A DNA stretch of 21,760 bases from Nocardioides sp. (GCA_021166815.1 JAJPEO010000343.1:1-21760), one strand, 5' to 3'. Counted from the stretch's first letter, positions 6,309 through 14,788 are shown. Notes: a model not told the origin generated them from the sequence alone. Numbers and translations are program-made.

Positions 6309-7685
6309 GTGCGCAAGTCCACCCTCCGCCTCCTCCCGACGAGCCTGGTCACCGCGCTGGTGGCCGGCCTGCTGGCCGTGGCGGGCTCCGTGCCAGCGTC
6401 GGCAGCGCCGACCCCGGACACCTACGTGCCGCCCAGCGGCCCGGTGTTCAACAACCCCTACGGCACCAAGGAAGCAGTGCGGCGCCTGATCCGTCAGGTC
6501 AACCGCACCATCGACTCCGTGCCGCCCAAGGGCAAGATCCGGATCTCGGCCTGGAACGTCCGCAGCTACCACATGACCTCGGCGCTCCTGCGTGCCCACA
6601 AGCGCGGCGTCAGCGTGCGCGTGATCATGGACCGCCACAACTGGAACCCCGACAACCCCAACGCCGACGCCCAGCGCCTGGCGCGTGGGCTGCGGGTCGG
6701 CAACAAGCGCCGCTCCACCTCCCGCAAGAGCTGGCTCAAGCGGTGCCGTCGCTCCTGCCGGGGGACCGCGGGCATCCCGCACACCAAGCTCTTCCTGTTC
6801 GACCGCATCCGCGGCAAGCGCAACGGCAAGTCGTACCCCGTGCGCTGGGTCTCGATGTACGGCTCCTACAACGCCACCGAGCTCGGCGCCACGATCCAGT
6901 GGAACGACATCTACACGTTCAAGAACGACCAGCAGCGCTACCAGTTCTTCAACAACGTCTTCAAGCAGATGGCGGTCGACGAGCCCCGGCGCCAGGGCTA
7001 CCTCACCTACGGCACCGGCAGCCGCGACATCAACCAGATCTACCCCTACAAGGGCGCCGGCACCGCGGTGGACCCCGTGATGGAGGCCCTCAACAGCGTG
7101 CGCTGCACCGGCGCCGCCACGAGCAACGGGCGTACTCGCATCCGGATCGCGCAGACCTCGATGTACGGCGACCGTGGCCTGGCCATCGCCAACAAGCTGG
7201 CGCAGCTGCGGCGCCAGGGATGCGGCATCCGCCTGGTCTACGCCATGTTCGGCAACAAGGTGCTCAAGGTCCTGCGCGACGCCAACGTGCCGCTGACCCA
7301 CCTGGCCTACGACTCCAACGAGGACGGGATCTACGACCGCTACGTCCACATGAAGTCGATGGCGATCAGCGGCAACGTCGCCGGCAAGCCCGACGCCAAG
7401 ATCACGTGGAACGGCTCGGCCAACTGGACCTCGGTGGCGCTGGCCAGCGACGAGGTCCTGGGCACGATCATCCGTCCGCGGGTGACCACGAAGTACATGA
7501 AGTGGATCGACTACATGTTCACCCACCGCCCGGCGTACTGGGGTCCCCAGCACCCCGACAACCAGGGTCGCGTCGCGCACGGGTCCACCGAGCCGATGAC
7601 CCAGGAGGCGTACGCCTCGATGGTCGAGAAGCGCGCGAAGGAGCGGGGCGTGGACCCCTACGCCCTGATCAAGCAGGAGAACTGA
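6309..7685 (+). CDS. Secreted phospholipase D-like phosphodiesterase
   Basis: The start is taken at GTG 6309, which gives a textbook signal peptide (VRKSTLRLLPTSLVTALVAG, cleavage likely after VPASA) and has GGGGA eight bases upstream. An in-frame ATG at 6285 would add eight residues with no ribosome binding site. The 458-aa protein carries two PLD (HKD) half-sites. The first is complete: H158-T-K160 with D165 and the trailing G185-S-Y-N188. The second has H347-M-K349 and G369-S-A-N372, but the usual Asp (HxKxxxxD) is replaced by Ser354. The active site of the superfamily uses the two His; substrates include phospholipids and DNA. Four Cys suggest disulfides. The next gene starts one base after the stop. 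Confidence 0.88.
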   Translation: MRKSTLRLLPTSLVTALVAGLLAVAGSVPASAAPTPDTYVPPSGPVFNNPYGTKEAVRRLIRQVNRTIDSVPPKGKIRISAWNVRSYHMTSALLRAHKRGVSVRVIMDRHNWNPDNPNADAQRLARGLRVGNKRRSTSRKSWLKRCRRSCRGTAGIPHTKLFLFDRIRGKRNGKSYPVRWVSMYGSYNATELGATIQWNDIYTFKNDQQRYQFFNNVFKQMAVDEPRRQGYLTYGTGSRDINQIYPYKGAGTAVDPVMEALNSVRCTGAATSNGRTRIRIAQTSMYGDRGLAIANKLAQLRRQGCGIRLVYAMFGNKVLKVLRDANVPLTHLAYDSNEDGIYDRYVHMKSMAISGNVAGKPDAKITWNGSANWTSVALASDEVLGTIIRPRVTTKYMKWIDYMFTHRPAYWGPQHPDNQGRVAHGSTEPMTQEAYASMVEKRAKERGVDPYALIKQEN

Positions 7686-7686
7686 C

Positions 7687-10683
7687 GTGGGGCGCTGGCG
7701 GCTGCTCCTGAGCCCGGTCGCGGTCGCGGTCACCGTGACCGCGCTGCTCCCGGCGAGCACGGCGCCGCTGCCAGCGCCTTCCCTCGGTCGTGGCGACCTC
7801 GTCCCGGCGGCCGCGGCCGCGTGCGTCGACGTGCTCGTGGTGGGCGTGGACGGCAACGGCGAGGGCAGCGGCACGACCCCCGGAGCCACCGTCGGCCGGA
7901 TCGCCAAGCGGCTCACCGCGAAGGCGCGGGCCAACGGCCGCACCACGGCCGTCCAGCGAGTCGCCATGGCGACCCCCGGTCCCGAGCGCATGGTGCGCAG
8001 CCGCCGACTGCCCACCCTGCGGGCGCTGACCACCAACGGCGTCCGCGCGTGGCGCCAGCCGGTCGGCACCGGCGAGCGCGCCACGCGCGCCCTGCTCGAC
8101 CAGCACCTCGCGGCCTGCCCCCAGCAGCAGGTCGTCCTCGTCGGCTACGCACAGGGCGCGGCCGTCGTCCACCGCGTGACCCAGGTGCTCGCCTCGCAGC
8201 GTCGCCTCACCAACGTCTCCGGCGCCGTGCTGGTCTCCGACCCCTTCCGCACCAAGCGCTCGGTCGCGGGGGCGCCCCTCGGCAACCCCGCCGCCGGCAC
8301 CGCCTCCGCGGGCGTGGTCACCAAGGTGCTGCGCTCGTACGGCGACGTGCCGCGAGCCACTCCGACCTTCGACGTGGTGTCGGTCTGTCACCGCGGCGAC
8401 CTGGTGTGCAACCCCAACAAGACGGTCGCCGCCGATGCCCTGCGCCTTGCCCGTGGCTACAGCACCTCGCGAGGCACCCGCGCCATGGTGCAGGCCGCCG
8501 AGCGCATGTGGCAGCGCACCGCGCTGTGGCCCATCTCGACGTCGAGCCGGGTCAGCGTCCAGGCCGACGCGGCCTTCAGCGAGCGACTCACCGTCAGCGG
8601 CGGCTCGCCCACCACGCCTGCGGCTCGCTGGGCCGCGACCTCCCTGCCCGACGGCGTACGCCTCTCTGCCGACGGCGTCCTCAGCGGGCGGCTGCGCACG
8701 CCCGGCACCTACCAGGTCGACTTCACCGTGGCCGGGGCGTCTCCCGCCACGCCGGCACGCCAGGCGTCCCTCGTGATCACCGTCGAGGCCGAGTCCGGGG
8801 GCCGGTCGGCCGGCGGCATGACCACCTGCGAGGTCCGCACCGACGGCTCGGCCTGGTGCTGGGGCCGCAACGACTTCGGCCAGGTCGGCGACGGGACCAC
8901 CACCCTGCGGACCCGTCCCACGCGCGTCGTGGGCGACGGCTGGGCCCGCATCGACACCGGCGGCGGCTCCACCTGCGGCGTGAAGACCGACGGGTCGCTG
9001 TGGTGCTGGGGTCTCAACAACTTCGGCCAGCTCGGCGGGTCCGACAAGAAGCGGGCCTCGCAGCCGCGCCGGGTCGGCTCCGACACCAACTGGCGCTCGG
9101 TCTCGGCGTCGTGGACCCATGCCTGCGCCACCCGGACCGACGGCTCGCTGTGGTGCTGGGGGCAGAACCTCCACGGCCAGCTCGGCATCGGCAAGACCAG
9201 CTCCCGCAGCGACGGCCCCCTGCAGGTGGTCGGGTCGCGGCGCTGGGCCGAGGTGTCGGCCGGCGAGTGGCACACCTGTGGGGTGGCGGCCAGCGGTGCG
9301 GCCCTGTGCTGGGGCAACAACGCCTTCGGCCAGGTCGGCGACGGCACCACCGCGCTGCGGGTCAAGCCCGCGCTGGTCGCGGGCGGGCGCACCTACACCC
9401 GCATCGAGACGTCATGGGCGCGCACCTGCGCGATCGCCATCGGCGGGCAGGCCTGGTGTTGGGGCGACAACACCAACGGCGAGCTCGGCAACGGCACGCG
9501 CGCCGACTCCTCCGCTCCGGTGGGCGTGGCCGGTGGCCGCAGCTGGGTCGCCCTCGCCCTGACCAACCACGCCACGTGCGCCACCGAGGTCGACGGGCAG
9601 GTCTTCTGCTGGGGCGACAACCGCTACGGCCAGCTCGGCCGGGCCTCGGTCGGCCAGGCGCTCGCGCCGGTGGCGACCGGGCTGACCTCCACCGGCGCCG
9701 AGGTCGCAGGCGGCTGGTACCACTTCTGCGGCGGCGGCACCTGCTGGGGAGCCAACGACTCCGGCCAGTGGGGCACCGGCACCACCTCCGGTGCCGCGAT
9801 GCCGTCCGAGCCGGCACCGCCGTGGGGCAAGATCACCCGCCTGACGGACGCGCAGGTGCGCGACTGGGCGCCGCGCCGCATCGCGCGCACGGCGATCGCC
9901 AAGCGGCCCGCGGTGTCGAACACCGCCATCGTCGGCAAGGACGGCCGCCGGGGCTTCGCCTTCGACCTGATGACCTTCAACGTGCTCGGCAGCCAGCACA
10001 CCTCTCCGTCGGGTGCCCGTCCGGCCTTCGCGCCGGGCAGGGTGCGCAGCGAGTGGGGCAAGACCATCGTGGAGCGCCGAGGGGCGTCCCTGGTGGGCCT
10101 GTCGGAGCCCCAGCCGGACCAGATCAACCAGTTCAACGTGGCGACCCGCGGCGCCTGGACCTTCTTCCCGGGCAACACCCAGGGCTACGACGCCGCCCCG
10201 CAGTCGGTGATGTGGAAGGACTCGGTCTGGCAGTACGTCTGGGCCGACACCGCCCAGATGCCCTTCATGCGCAAGTCGCGCCCCCAGCCGGTCGTGCGAC
10301 TGCGCCACCGCGCCACCGGACGTGAGATCTACATGATCAACGCCCACCTCTCACCGGGCAACATGCAGGCCGACCGCGACAAGGGCCTCGCGATCATCGT
10401 GGAGCTGGTCAAGCTGCTCAAGGGAGACAACCTCCCCGTCATCGTCACCGGGGACCTCAACGAGCACGCGCTGGCCTTCCGCAAGATCGCCTGCGGCACC
10501 TGGCTGGACGCCGCGATCGGGGGACGCTCCAGCGGTGGTGCCTGCGAGCTGCCCAAGGGGATGCGCGTCGACTGGATCTTCGGCGGACGCGGGAGCTTCT
10601 CGCGCACCGTGATCGACACCTCCAGCCGGGTGCGGCGTACGACCGACCACGCGGTGGTCTCCAGCCGCTTCTCCGTGCAGTAA
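7687..10683 (+). CDS. Secreted cutinase-like / RCC1 propeller / EEP fusion protein (998 aa)
   Basis: GTG 7687 follows AGGAGA by six bases. After a signal peptide (about 1-40) comes a cutinase-like alpha/beta-hydrolase domain (about 44-275). Its nucleophile motif reads G153-Y-A155-Q-G157, with Ala in place of Ser; the Asp motif CHRGDLVC (234-241) is kept, and the usual H-x-x-Y appears as A255-R-G-Y258. The domain is probably not an active esterase. Next is an Ig-like segment (about 280-370), then seven RCC1-type repeats (about 378-710) of the form C-x-V-x-x-D-G-x-x-WCWGxNxxGQLG, each with a Cys pair. An EEP domain (about 760-998) ends the protein and keeps N765, E807, H887, D923, N925 and D987-H988. 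An interaction or substrate-targeting role for the propeller is inference. The EEP domain is paralogous to the one encoded at 4614. Confidence 0.88.
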   Translation: MGRWRLLLSPVAVAVTVTALLPASTAPLPAPSLGRGDLVPAAAAACVDVLVVGVDGNGEGSGTTPGATVGRIAKRLTAKARANGRTTAVQRVAMATPGPERMVRSRRLPTLRALTTNGVRAWRQPVGTGERATRALLDQHLAACPQQQVVLVGYAQGAAVVHRVTQVLASQRRLTNVSGAVLVSDPFRTKRSVAGAPLGNPAAGTASAGVVTKVLRSYGDVPRATPTFDVVSVCHRGDLVCNPNKTVAADALRLARGYSTSRGTRAMVQAAERMWQRTALWPISTSSRVSVQADAAFSERLTVSGGSPTTPAARWAATSLPDGVRLSADGVLSGRLRTPGTYQVDFTVAGASPATPARQASLVITVEAESGGRSAGGMTTCEVRTDGSAWCWGRNDFGQVGDGTTTLRTRPTRVVGDGWARIDTGGGSTCGVKTDGSLWCWGLNNFGQLGGSDKKRASQPRRVGSDTNWRSVSASWTHACATRTDGSLWCWGQNLHGQLGIGKTSSRSDGPLQVVGSRRWAEVSAGEWHTCGVAASGAALCWGNNAFGQVGDGTTALRVKPALVAGGRTYTRIETSWARTCAIAIGGQAWCWGDNTNGELGNGTRADSSAPVGVAGGRSWVALALTNHATCATEVDGQVFCWGDNRYGQLGRASVGQALAPVATGLTSTGAEVAGGWYHFCGGGTCWGANDSGQWGTGTTSGAAMPSEPAPPWGKITRLTDAQVRDWAPRRIARTAIAKRPAVSNTAIVGKDGRRGFAFDLMTFNVLGSQHTSPSGARPAFAPGRVRSEWGKTIVERRGASLVGLSEPQPDQINQFNVATRGAWTFFPGNTQGYDAAPQSVMWKDSVWQYVWADTAQMPFMRKSRPQPVVRLRHRATGREIYMINAHLSPGNMQADRDKGLAIIVELVKLLKGDNLPVIVTGDLNEHALAFRKIACGTWLDAAIGGRSSGGACELPKGMRVDWIFGGRGSFSRTVIDTSSRVRRTTDHAVVSSRFSVQ

Positions 10684-10684
10684 T

Positions 10685-10704
10685 GTCCGGCTGTCAGCCC
10701 GGAC
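10685..10704 (+). terminator. Hairpin after the RCC1/EEP gene (candidate terminator or attenuator)
   Basis: GTCCGG (10685-10690) and CCGGAC (10699-10704) form a perfect 6-bp stem around an 8-base loop, one base after the TAA stop. No U tract follows, and the next gene starts 22 bases later with no obvious promoter between. It may be a leaky terminator separating the exported-protein locus from the glycan operon. Confidence 0.42.
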
Positions 10705-10726
10705 GACGGTGAGGTGAGGAGTCGCG

Positions 10727-12295
10727 ATGCTGCCGCGTGTGCTCTCCGTCGGTGACGACGGGGTGCGCCTCGAGCGTGGGTTCGACGGCTCCCTCGACGT
10801 CCACTTCGACGGCTGGCGCGGCTGGTCGGTCTCGGTGTCGCGCTCCGGCGACGCCGTGCAGATCGACTGGCCCAAGCGCCTGAAGGACCGCCTCGAAGGT
10901 CGCTCCGAGGTGACCATCACCGTCGACGACAGCGAGATCTTCCGGCAGGAGGTCTCCTTCGGTTCCGGCGAGGGGCGCGTCCGGCTCGTCGACCGCCACG
11001 GCAACAAGGTCATCATCGACAAGTGGGGGCTGACCCAGCGCCCCTTCGACTCCCGGCGCGAGGCCGGAGCGGTCGAGGCGATGACCGAGATGGCCGAGCG
11101 GGTCCTGGCCGTCATGCGGGACAAGTGCGGGTTGGAGGGGTGGATCTCGTTCGGCACGCTGCTCGGCGCCGCCCGCTCCGGCTCGGTCATCGGCCACGAC
11201 AGCGACATCGACCTGTGCTTCCTCTCCGAGAAGGAGACCCCGGCCGAGATGGCCGTGGAGCTGTGGGACGTCGCCCGTGCCCTCCACGACGCCGGCATCT
11301 CCGTCAAGCACAAGACCGCCAGCTTCATCACCGTCGTCTACCAGGCGCCCGACGGTGTCCAGGACGGCATCGACATCTACACCTGCTTCTACGTCGGGGA
11401 CCTGCTCCACGAGACCGCGACCGTGCGCGAGCGGGTCCCGCGCGAGGCGATCGTCCCGCTGCGCACCCTCGAGTTCGAGGGCAGGCAGATGCCGGCCCCG
11501 GCCGACCCCGACCGGCTGCTGGCGGTCTCGTACGGCCCCGGTTGGCGGGTCCCCGACCCGTCCTTCCGGCACGAGCCCTCCCGCGAGATCACCTCGCGCT
11601 TCGACGCATGGTTCGGCGCGTTGATGCCGCAGCGGCGCGACTGGACGCAGCACAACGGCGAGGTCGCCCGTACGCGTCCCCGGCCGAGCTCCTTCGCGCG
11701 GTGGGTCACCGGCCAGCTCGCCGGCACGCCGCGGGTGCTCGACATCGGGTCCGGTCCCTCGGCCGACCTGCGCCACTACGCCGCCCAGGGGTGCCAGGCG
11801 GTCGGCTACGACTACGCCCACCCCGGCAAGCACGCACTGGGCGGCCGCGGGATCGGCCTGCCTGCCGAGGCATCGCGACGGATGCTCAACCTGCTCGACG
11901 AGCGCGACGTGCTCGCGGTCGGCGCGATCCTGGCCCGCGGCAAGGGAGAGCAGGTCGTCACCGCCCGCCGCCTGCTCGAGGCGTTGCCCCCCGGCGTCCG
12001 GCCGCGCTTCTGGCAGCTCGCGGCGATGGCCCTCTCGGGTGGGGGACGGGCCTTCCTCGAGGGCGTGTCGCGCTCGCCGCAGGAGTGCCGTCGCCACATG
12101 GAGGCCACCGGGTCCCCGCGTGTCTGGCCCGTCGACCCTACCCAGCTCGAGCCGGCGGTGCGCGCTGCCGGCGGCCGCGTCGTGCACCGCGAGGGGTTCG
12201 CCGCGGCGTCGCGAGCCAGCCGTACCGGCAGCCCGGCCCGCTGGCGCATGAGCGTCGAGTGGCCCACCCAGCAGGAGGAACTGAGCTCCCCATGA
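10727..12295 (+). CDS. LicD-family phosphotransferase fused to a methyltransferase-like domain
   Basis: ATG 10727 is preceded by GAGGAG at good spacing. The 522-aa protein has three parts. Residues 1-110 are a beta-rich domain I do not recognise (VHFDGWRGWSVSVSRSGDA). Residues about 120-300 carry the LicD nucleotidyltransferase-fold signature: GTLLGAARSGSVIGHDSDID with G143 and the acidic D158, D160 and D162, later DIYTCF and YGPGW. Residues about 335-520 look like a class I SAM-dependent methyltransferase: VLDIGSGPSADL with D339 as motif I, GYDYA as the acidic loop, and a late GGGRAFLE. LicD proteins transfer phosphocholine or a similar phosphoryl group to teichoic acid or surface glycan; the substrate here is unknown. 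It heads an operon and overlaps the sulfotransferase gene by four bases. Confidence 0.85.
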   Translation: MLPRVLSVGDDGVRLERGFDGSLDVHFDGWRGWSVSVSRSGDAVQIDWPKRLKDRLEGRSEVTITVDDSEIFRQEVSFGSGEGRVRLVDRHGNKVIIDKWGLTQRPFDSRREAGAVEAMTEMAERVLAVMRDKCGLEGWISFGTLLGAARSGSVIGHDSDIDLCFLSEKETPAEMAVELWDVARALHDAGISVKHKTASFITVVYQAPDGVQDGIDIYTCFYVGDLLHETATVRERVPREAIVPLRTLEFEGRQMPAPADPDRLLAVSYGPGWRVPDPSFRHEPSREITSRFDAWFGALMPQRRDWTQHNGEVARTRPRPSSFARWVTGQLAGTPRVLDIGSGPSADLRHYAAQGCQAVGYDYAHPGKHALGGRGIGLPAEASRRMLNLLDERDVLAVGAILARGKGEQVVTARRLLEALPPGVRPRFWQLAAMALSGGGRAFLEGVSRSPQECRRHMEATGSPRVWPVDPTQLEPAVRAAGGRVVHREGFAAASRASRTGSPARWRMSVEWPTQQEELSSP

Positions 12296-13605
12296 CCCAG
12301 GTCGTCCATCTCCACGTCGGCGGTCCCAAGTCCGGCACGACGTTCGTCCAGCAGGTCCTGGAGCGCAACGCCTCCACCCTCGCCGACGCCGGCGTCCTGG
12401 TGGTCGGCCCGCGCCTGGACCTCATCCACGCGGCCATGGCCGTGCGCGACGACCCGCGCCTGGCCGGCCTGCCGGCCGGGGCGGCCCAGGCGTGGGACCG
12501 CGTCGTGGACCAGGTCCGGGAGTGGCAGGGGCGTTCGGCGGTCGTCAGCTACGAGCTCTTCGCCAACGCCTCCGTCGAGCAGGCACGCGCCGCGCTCGCC
12601 CGCCTCAGCGGGGTTGAGGTGCACGTGGTCGTCACCGCGCGCGACCTCGGCAAGGCGCTGGCCTCCTCGTGGCAGGAGCAGCTGAAGTTCGGGCTCACCA
12701 AGCCGCTCGAGCGGTGGTCGCCACCCCAGGAGTCCGCCGAGCGCAGCGAGTGGGGCTGGCGCACGATGCAGCCGGCCAACGTGGCCGCCCGCTGGGGGGC
12801 CGACCTGCCGCCCGAGCAGGTCCACGTCGTCACCGTCCCCGCGGCGGGCGGCGACAGCGGGGAGCTGTGGCGCCGGTTCGCCGAGGCATGCGGTCTCGAG
12901 GGCATCGAGGGGCTGGACCTCGACGTGGAGCGGGTCAACGAGTCCCTGGGCGTGGTCGAGGCCGAGCTCCTGCGCCGCGTCAACACCGCCCTGGACGGCC
13001 GGATACCCGGCGGCCGGCAGAAGTCGCTCTGGCTGCGCGACCTGCTCGCCCACCGGGTGCTCGCGCCGATCGGCCGCGAGCCGATCGGGACGGTGCCCGC
13101 GCACGCAGCGCAGGCGGGGGAGCAGGCCGACGCGGCCATCGCCGCCATCACCGCTGCCGGCTACCGCGTCCACGGCGACCTCGACGACCTGCGCCCGCGC
13201 GCGGTCGAGGCCCGGCTGCCCGGTGAGGTCACCGACGCGGAGGTGGCCGAGTCGGCCGCGATCGCGCTGGCCGACCTGCTGGTGTGGGCCCGGGAGGCCG
13301 GCGCCGACGTCCGAACCGCGGGGTCCGAGGACGAGACGGACGCCGACGCCGGCACGCTCGACCGGGCGAAGGCCGTCGTACGCTCCTCGCTCACCCGCCT
13401 GGGCGGTCCCTACCGCGACCGCCGCGTGGAGCGGCTGGAGGCCCGGATCGCCGAGCTGGAGGCCGAGGTCGAGCAGTCGCGGGCCCTGCACCTGCGCGTC
13501 GCCACGCTGTCGGACGTGGTCACCCAGCTGCTGCTGCCGGCCTCGCAGCAGGACGGCGAGGTCACGATGCAGGCGCTGCGCGAGTACCGCAAGAGGTCGC
13601 TGTGA
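12292..13605 (+). CDS. Sulfotransferase-like protein with C-terminal coiled coil
   Basis: The ATG at 12292 overlaps the stop of the LicD gene (ATGA). The 437-aa protein begins with strand-loop-helix HVGGPKSGTTFVQQ; PKSGTT (residues 12-17) is the 5'-phosphosulfate loop that binds PAPS. A second element, VVVTARDLGKALASSWQEQL, fits the 3'-phosphate binding region. Members move a sulfuryl group from PAPS to a hydroxyl, usually on a carbohydrate, in the cytoplasm. After about residue 340 the protein leaves the usual fold and ends with an acidic linker and a heptad-rich coiled coil (VERLEARIAELEAEVEQ). A paralogue without that coil lies at 18320. Whether it truly uses PAPS cannot be told from sequence alone. 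Confidence 0.83.
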   Translation: MTQVVHLHVGGPKSGTTFVQQVLERNASTLADAGVLVVGPRLDLIHAAMAVRDDPRLAGLPAGAAQAWDRVVDQVREWQGRSAVVSYELFANASVEQARAALARLSGVEVHVVVTARDLGKALASSWQEQLKFGLTKPLERWSPPQESAERSEWGWRTMQPANVAARWGADLPPEQVHVVTVPAAGGDSGELWRRFAEACGLEGIEGLDLDVERVNESLGVVEAELLRRVNTALDGRIPGGRQKSLWLRDLLAHRVLAPIGREPIGTVPAHAAQAGEQADAAIAAITAAGYRVHGDLDDLRPRAVEARLPGEVTDAEVAESAAIALADLLVWAREAGADVRTAGSEDETDADAGTLDRAKAVVRSSLTRLGGPYRDRRVERLEARIAELEAEVEQSRALHLRVATLSDVVTQLLLPASQQDGEVTMQALREYRKRSL

Positions 13606-13811
13606 CGTCGCGCGAGGAGTGGCGCCGCCGAGCGAGCGTGGCGCTCGGGGTCCGCAAGGTCAGGGAGCTCGAGCGTCGGGTGGCCTCGCTGGAGGTCGCC
13701 GTCGCCGAGAACCACGACCTGGCGCGCCCGCTGGAGCGGGTGTTGGCCGACGTCGAACGCGCCGTCGCCGGGGTGATCGAACGGTCCGGCACGGGTGACG
13801 TGAAAGCATGA
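13602..13811 (+). CDS. Small coiled-coil protein (69 aa)
   Basis: The reading frame starts at GTG 13602, four bases inside the end of the sulfotransferase gene (GTGA), and ends overlapping the ATG of the GT2 gene (ATGA), so it fits exactly between two coupled genes. The product is almost wholly charged helix with heptad spacing (VRKVRELERRVASLEVAVAE, then LERVLADVERAVAGVIER). It has no signal peptide, Cys or catalytic motif. It resembles the coiled tail of the preceding sulfotransferase, so it may bind that tail and scaffold the glycan enzymes. The overlaps on both sides are the main argument that it is real; function is inferred. Confidence 0.7.
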   Translation: MTSREEWRRRASVALGVRKVRELERRVASLEVAVAENHDLARPLERVLADVERAVAGVIERSGTGDVKA

Positions 13812-14788
13812 CGGGCATGTCGTCCGCGCCCAGCCACGTCGACCTGTCGGTCGTCATCCCGTGCTACAACGAGGAGGAGTCCCTGCCTCGCCTCGTGGAG
13901 GTCGTGCGCGAGCAGGTGGGCGCCATCACCGACAACTACGAGGTGATCCTGGTCGACGACGGCAGCCGTGACCGCACGCTGCCGATCCTGCGCCAGGTCA
14001 ACGCTGAGCACCCGCAGTTCCGCTACCTCTCGCTGAGCCGCAACTTCGGCAAGGAGTCGGCGATGCTCGCCGGCCTCAGCCAGGCGCGCGGCGACAAGGT
14101 CGCCATCATCGACGCCGACCTCCAGCACCCGCCGAGCCTCCTGCCCCAGATGCTGCCCCTGCTCGACTCGGGGGAGTACTCCCAGGTCGTCGCCCGGCGC
14201 ACCCGCACCAACGACCCGCCGGTCCGCACGGCGCTGTCGCGGCTCTACTACCGGATGATGAACCGCCTCATCGACGTCGAGCTCCAGGACGGCGTGGGCG
14301 ACTTCCGCGTCCTGGACCGGCAGGCCGTCCGGGCGCTGCTGACACTGGGCGAGACCAACCGGTTCTCCAAGGGGCTGTTCGCCTGGATCGGCTTCCCGAC
14401 CGCGGTGGTCGACTACGAGAACGTCTCTCGCGAGGCGGGGGCCACCAAGTGGCGCCTGCGCGACCTGTTCAACTACGGCATCGACGGCGTGGTGTCGTTC
14501 AACTACCGCCCGCTGCGCCTCTCGATCTGGCTGGGTGTCCTGGTCACGGCCGTGGCGGTGGCCTACGCGCTGTGGGTGCTGGTCGACGCGATCGTCCACG
14601 GCAACCCCGTCGCCGGCTACGTCACCACGATCGCGGCGGTCACGTGGTTCGGTGGCGTGCAGCTGATCGTGCTGGGCGTGATCGGCGAGTACCTCGGCCG
14701 CATCTACGCCGAGACCAAGCGCCGCCCGTTGTTCCTGCTCAAGGAGAGCAGCAACGGGCCCGACGACACCCCGGTGACCGGCCCGTGA
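13808..14788 (+). CDS. GtrB/DPM1-like GT2 polyprenyl-phosphate glycosyltransferase
   Basis: The 326-aa protein starts at ATG 13808, overlapping the small coiled-coil gene by four bases. The GT-A fold is clear: SVVIPCYNEEESLP (14-27), EVILVDDGSRD (45-55), the metal-binding DADLQHPP (102-109), then GVGDFRVLDR and the NRFSKGLFAWIGF stretch typical of the DPM1/GtrB/ArnC group. Two C-terminal membrane helices (about 237-262 and 271-299) match the GtrB layout. Such enzymes transfer a hexose from a nucleotide sugar to undecaprenyl phosphate on the cytoplasmic face. The lipid-linked sugar is then used outside by a GT-C enzyme, and the next gene is a good candidate. No GtrA-type flippase gene is present in the window. 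Confidence 0.92.
   Translation: MTGMSSAPSHVDLSVVIPCYNEEESLPRLVEVVREQVGAITDNYEVILVDDGSRDRTLPILRQVNAEHPQFRYLSLSRNFGKESAMLAGLSQARGDKVAIIDADLQHPPSLLPQMLPLLDSGEYSQVVARRTRTNDPPVRTALSRLYYRMMNRLIDVELQDGVGDFRVLDRQAVRALLTLGETNRFSKGLFAWIGFPTAVVDYENVSREAGATKWRLRDLFNYGIDGVVSFNYRPLRLSIWLGVLVTAVAVAYALWVLVDAIVHGNPVAGYVTTIAAVTWFGGVQLIVLGVIGEYLGRIYAETKRRPLFLLKESSNGPDDTPVTGP

Noticed and set aside
8809..9820. Regularly spaced repeats of about 150 bp that could suggest a repeat array or CRISPR-like structure.
   Set aside because: The repeats are degenerate at DNA level and correspond in frame to seven RCC1 protein repeats.
7821..10325. An 834-codon plus-strand frame, and long minus-strand frames at 6126-8084 and 7669-9273.
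   Set aside because: They overlap the PLD and RCC1/EEP genes, whose motifs are unmistakable; the alternative products are low-complexity Arg/Ala/Gly/His sequence.
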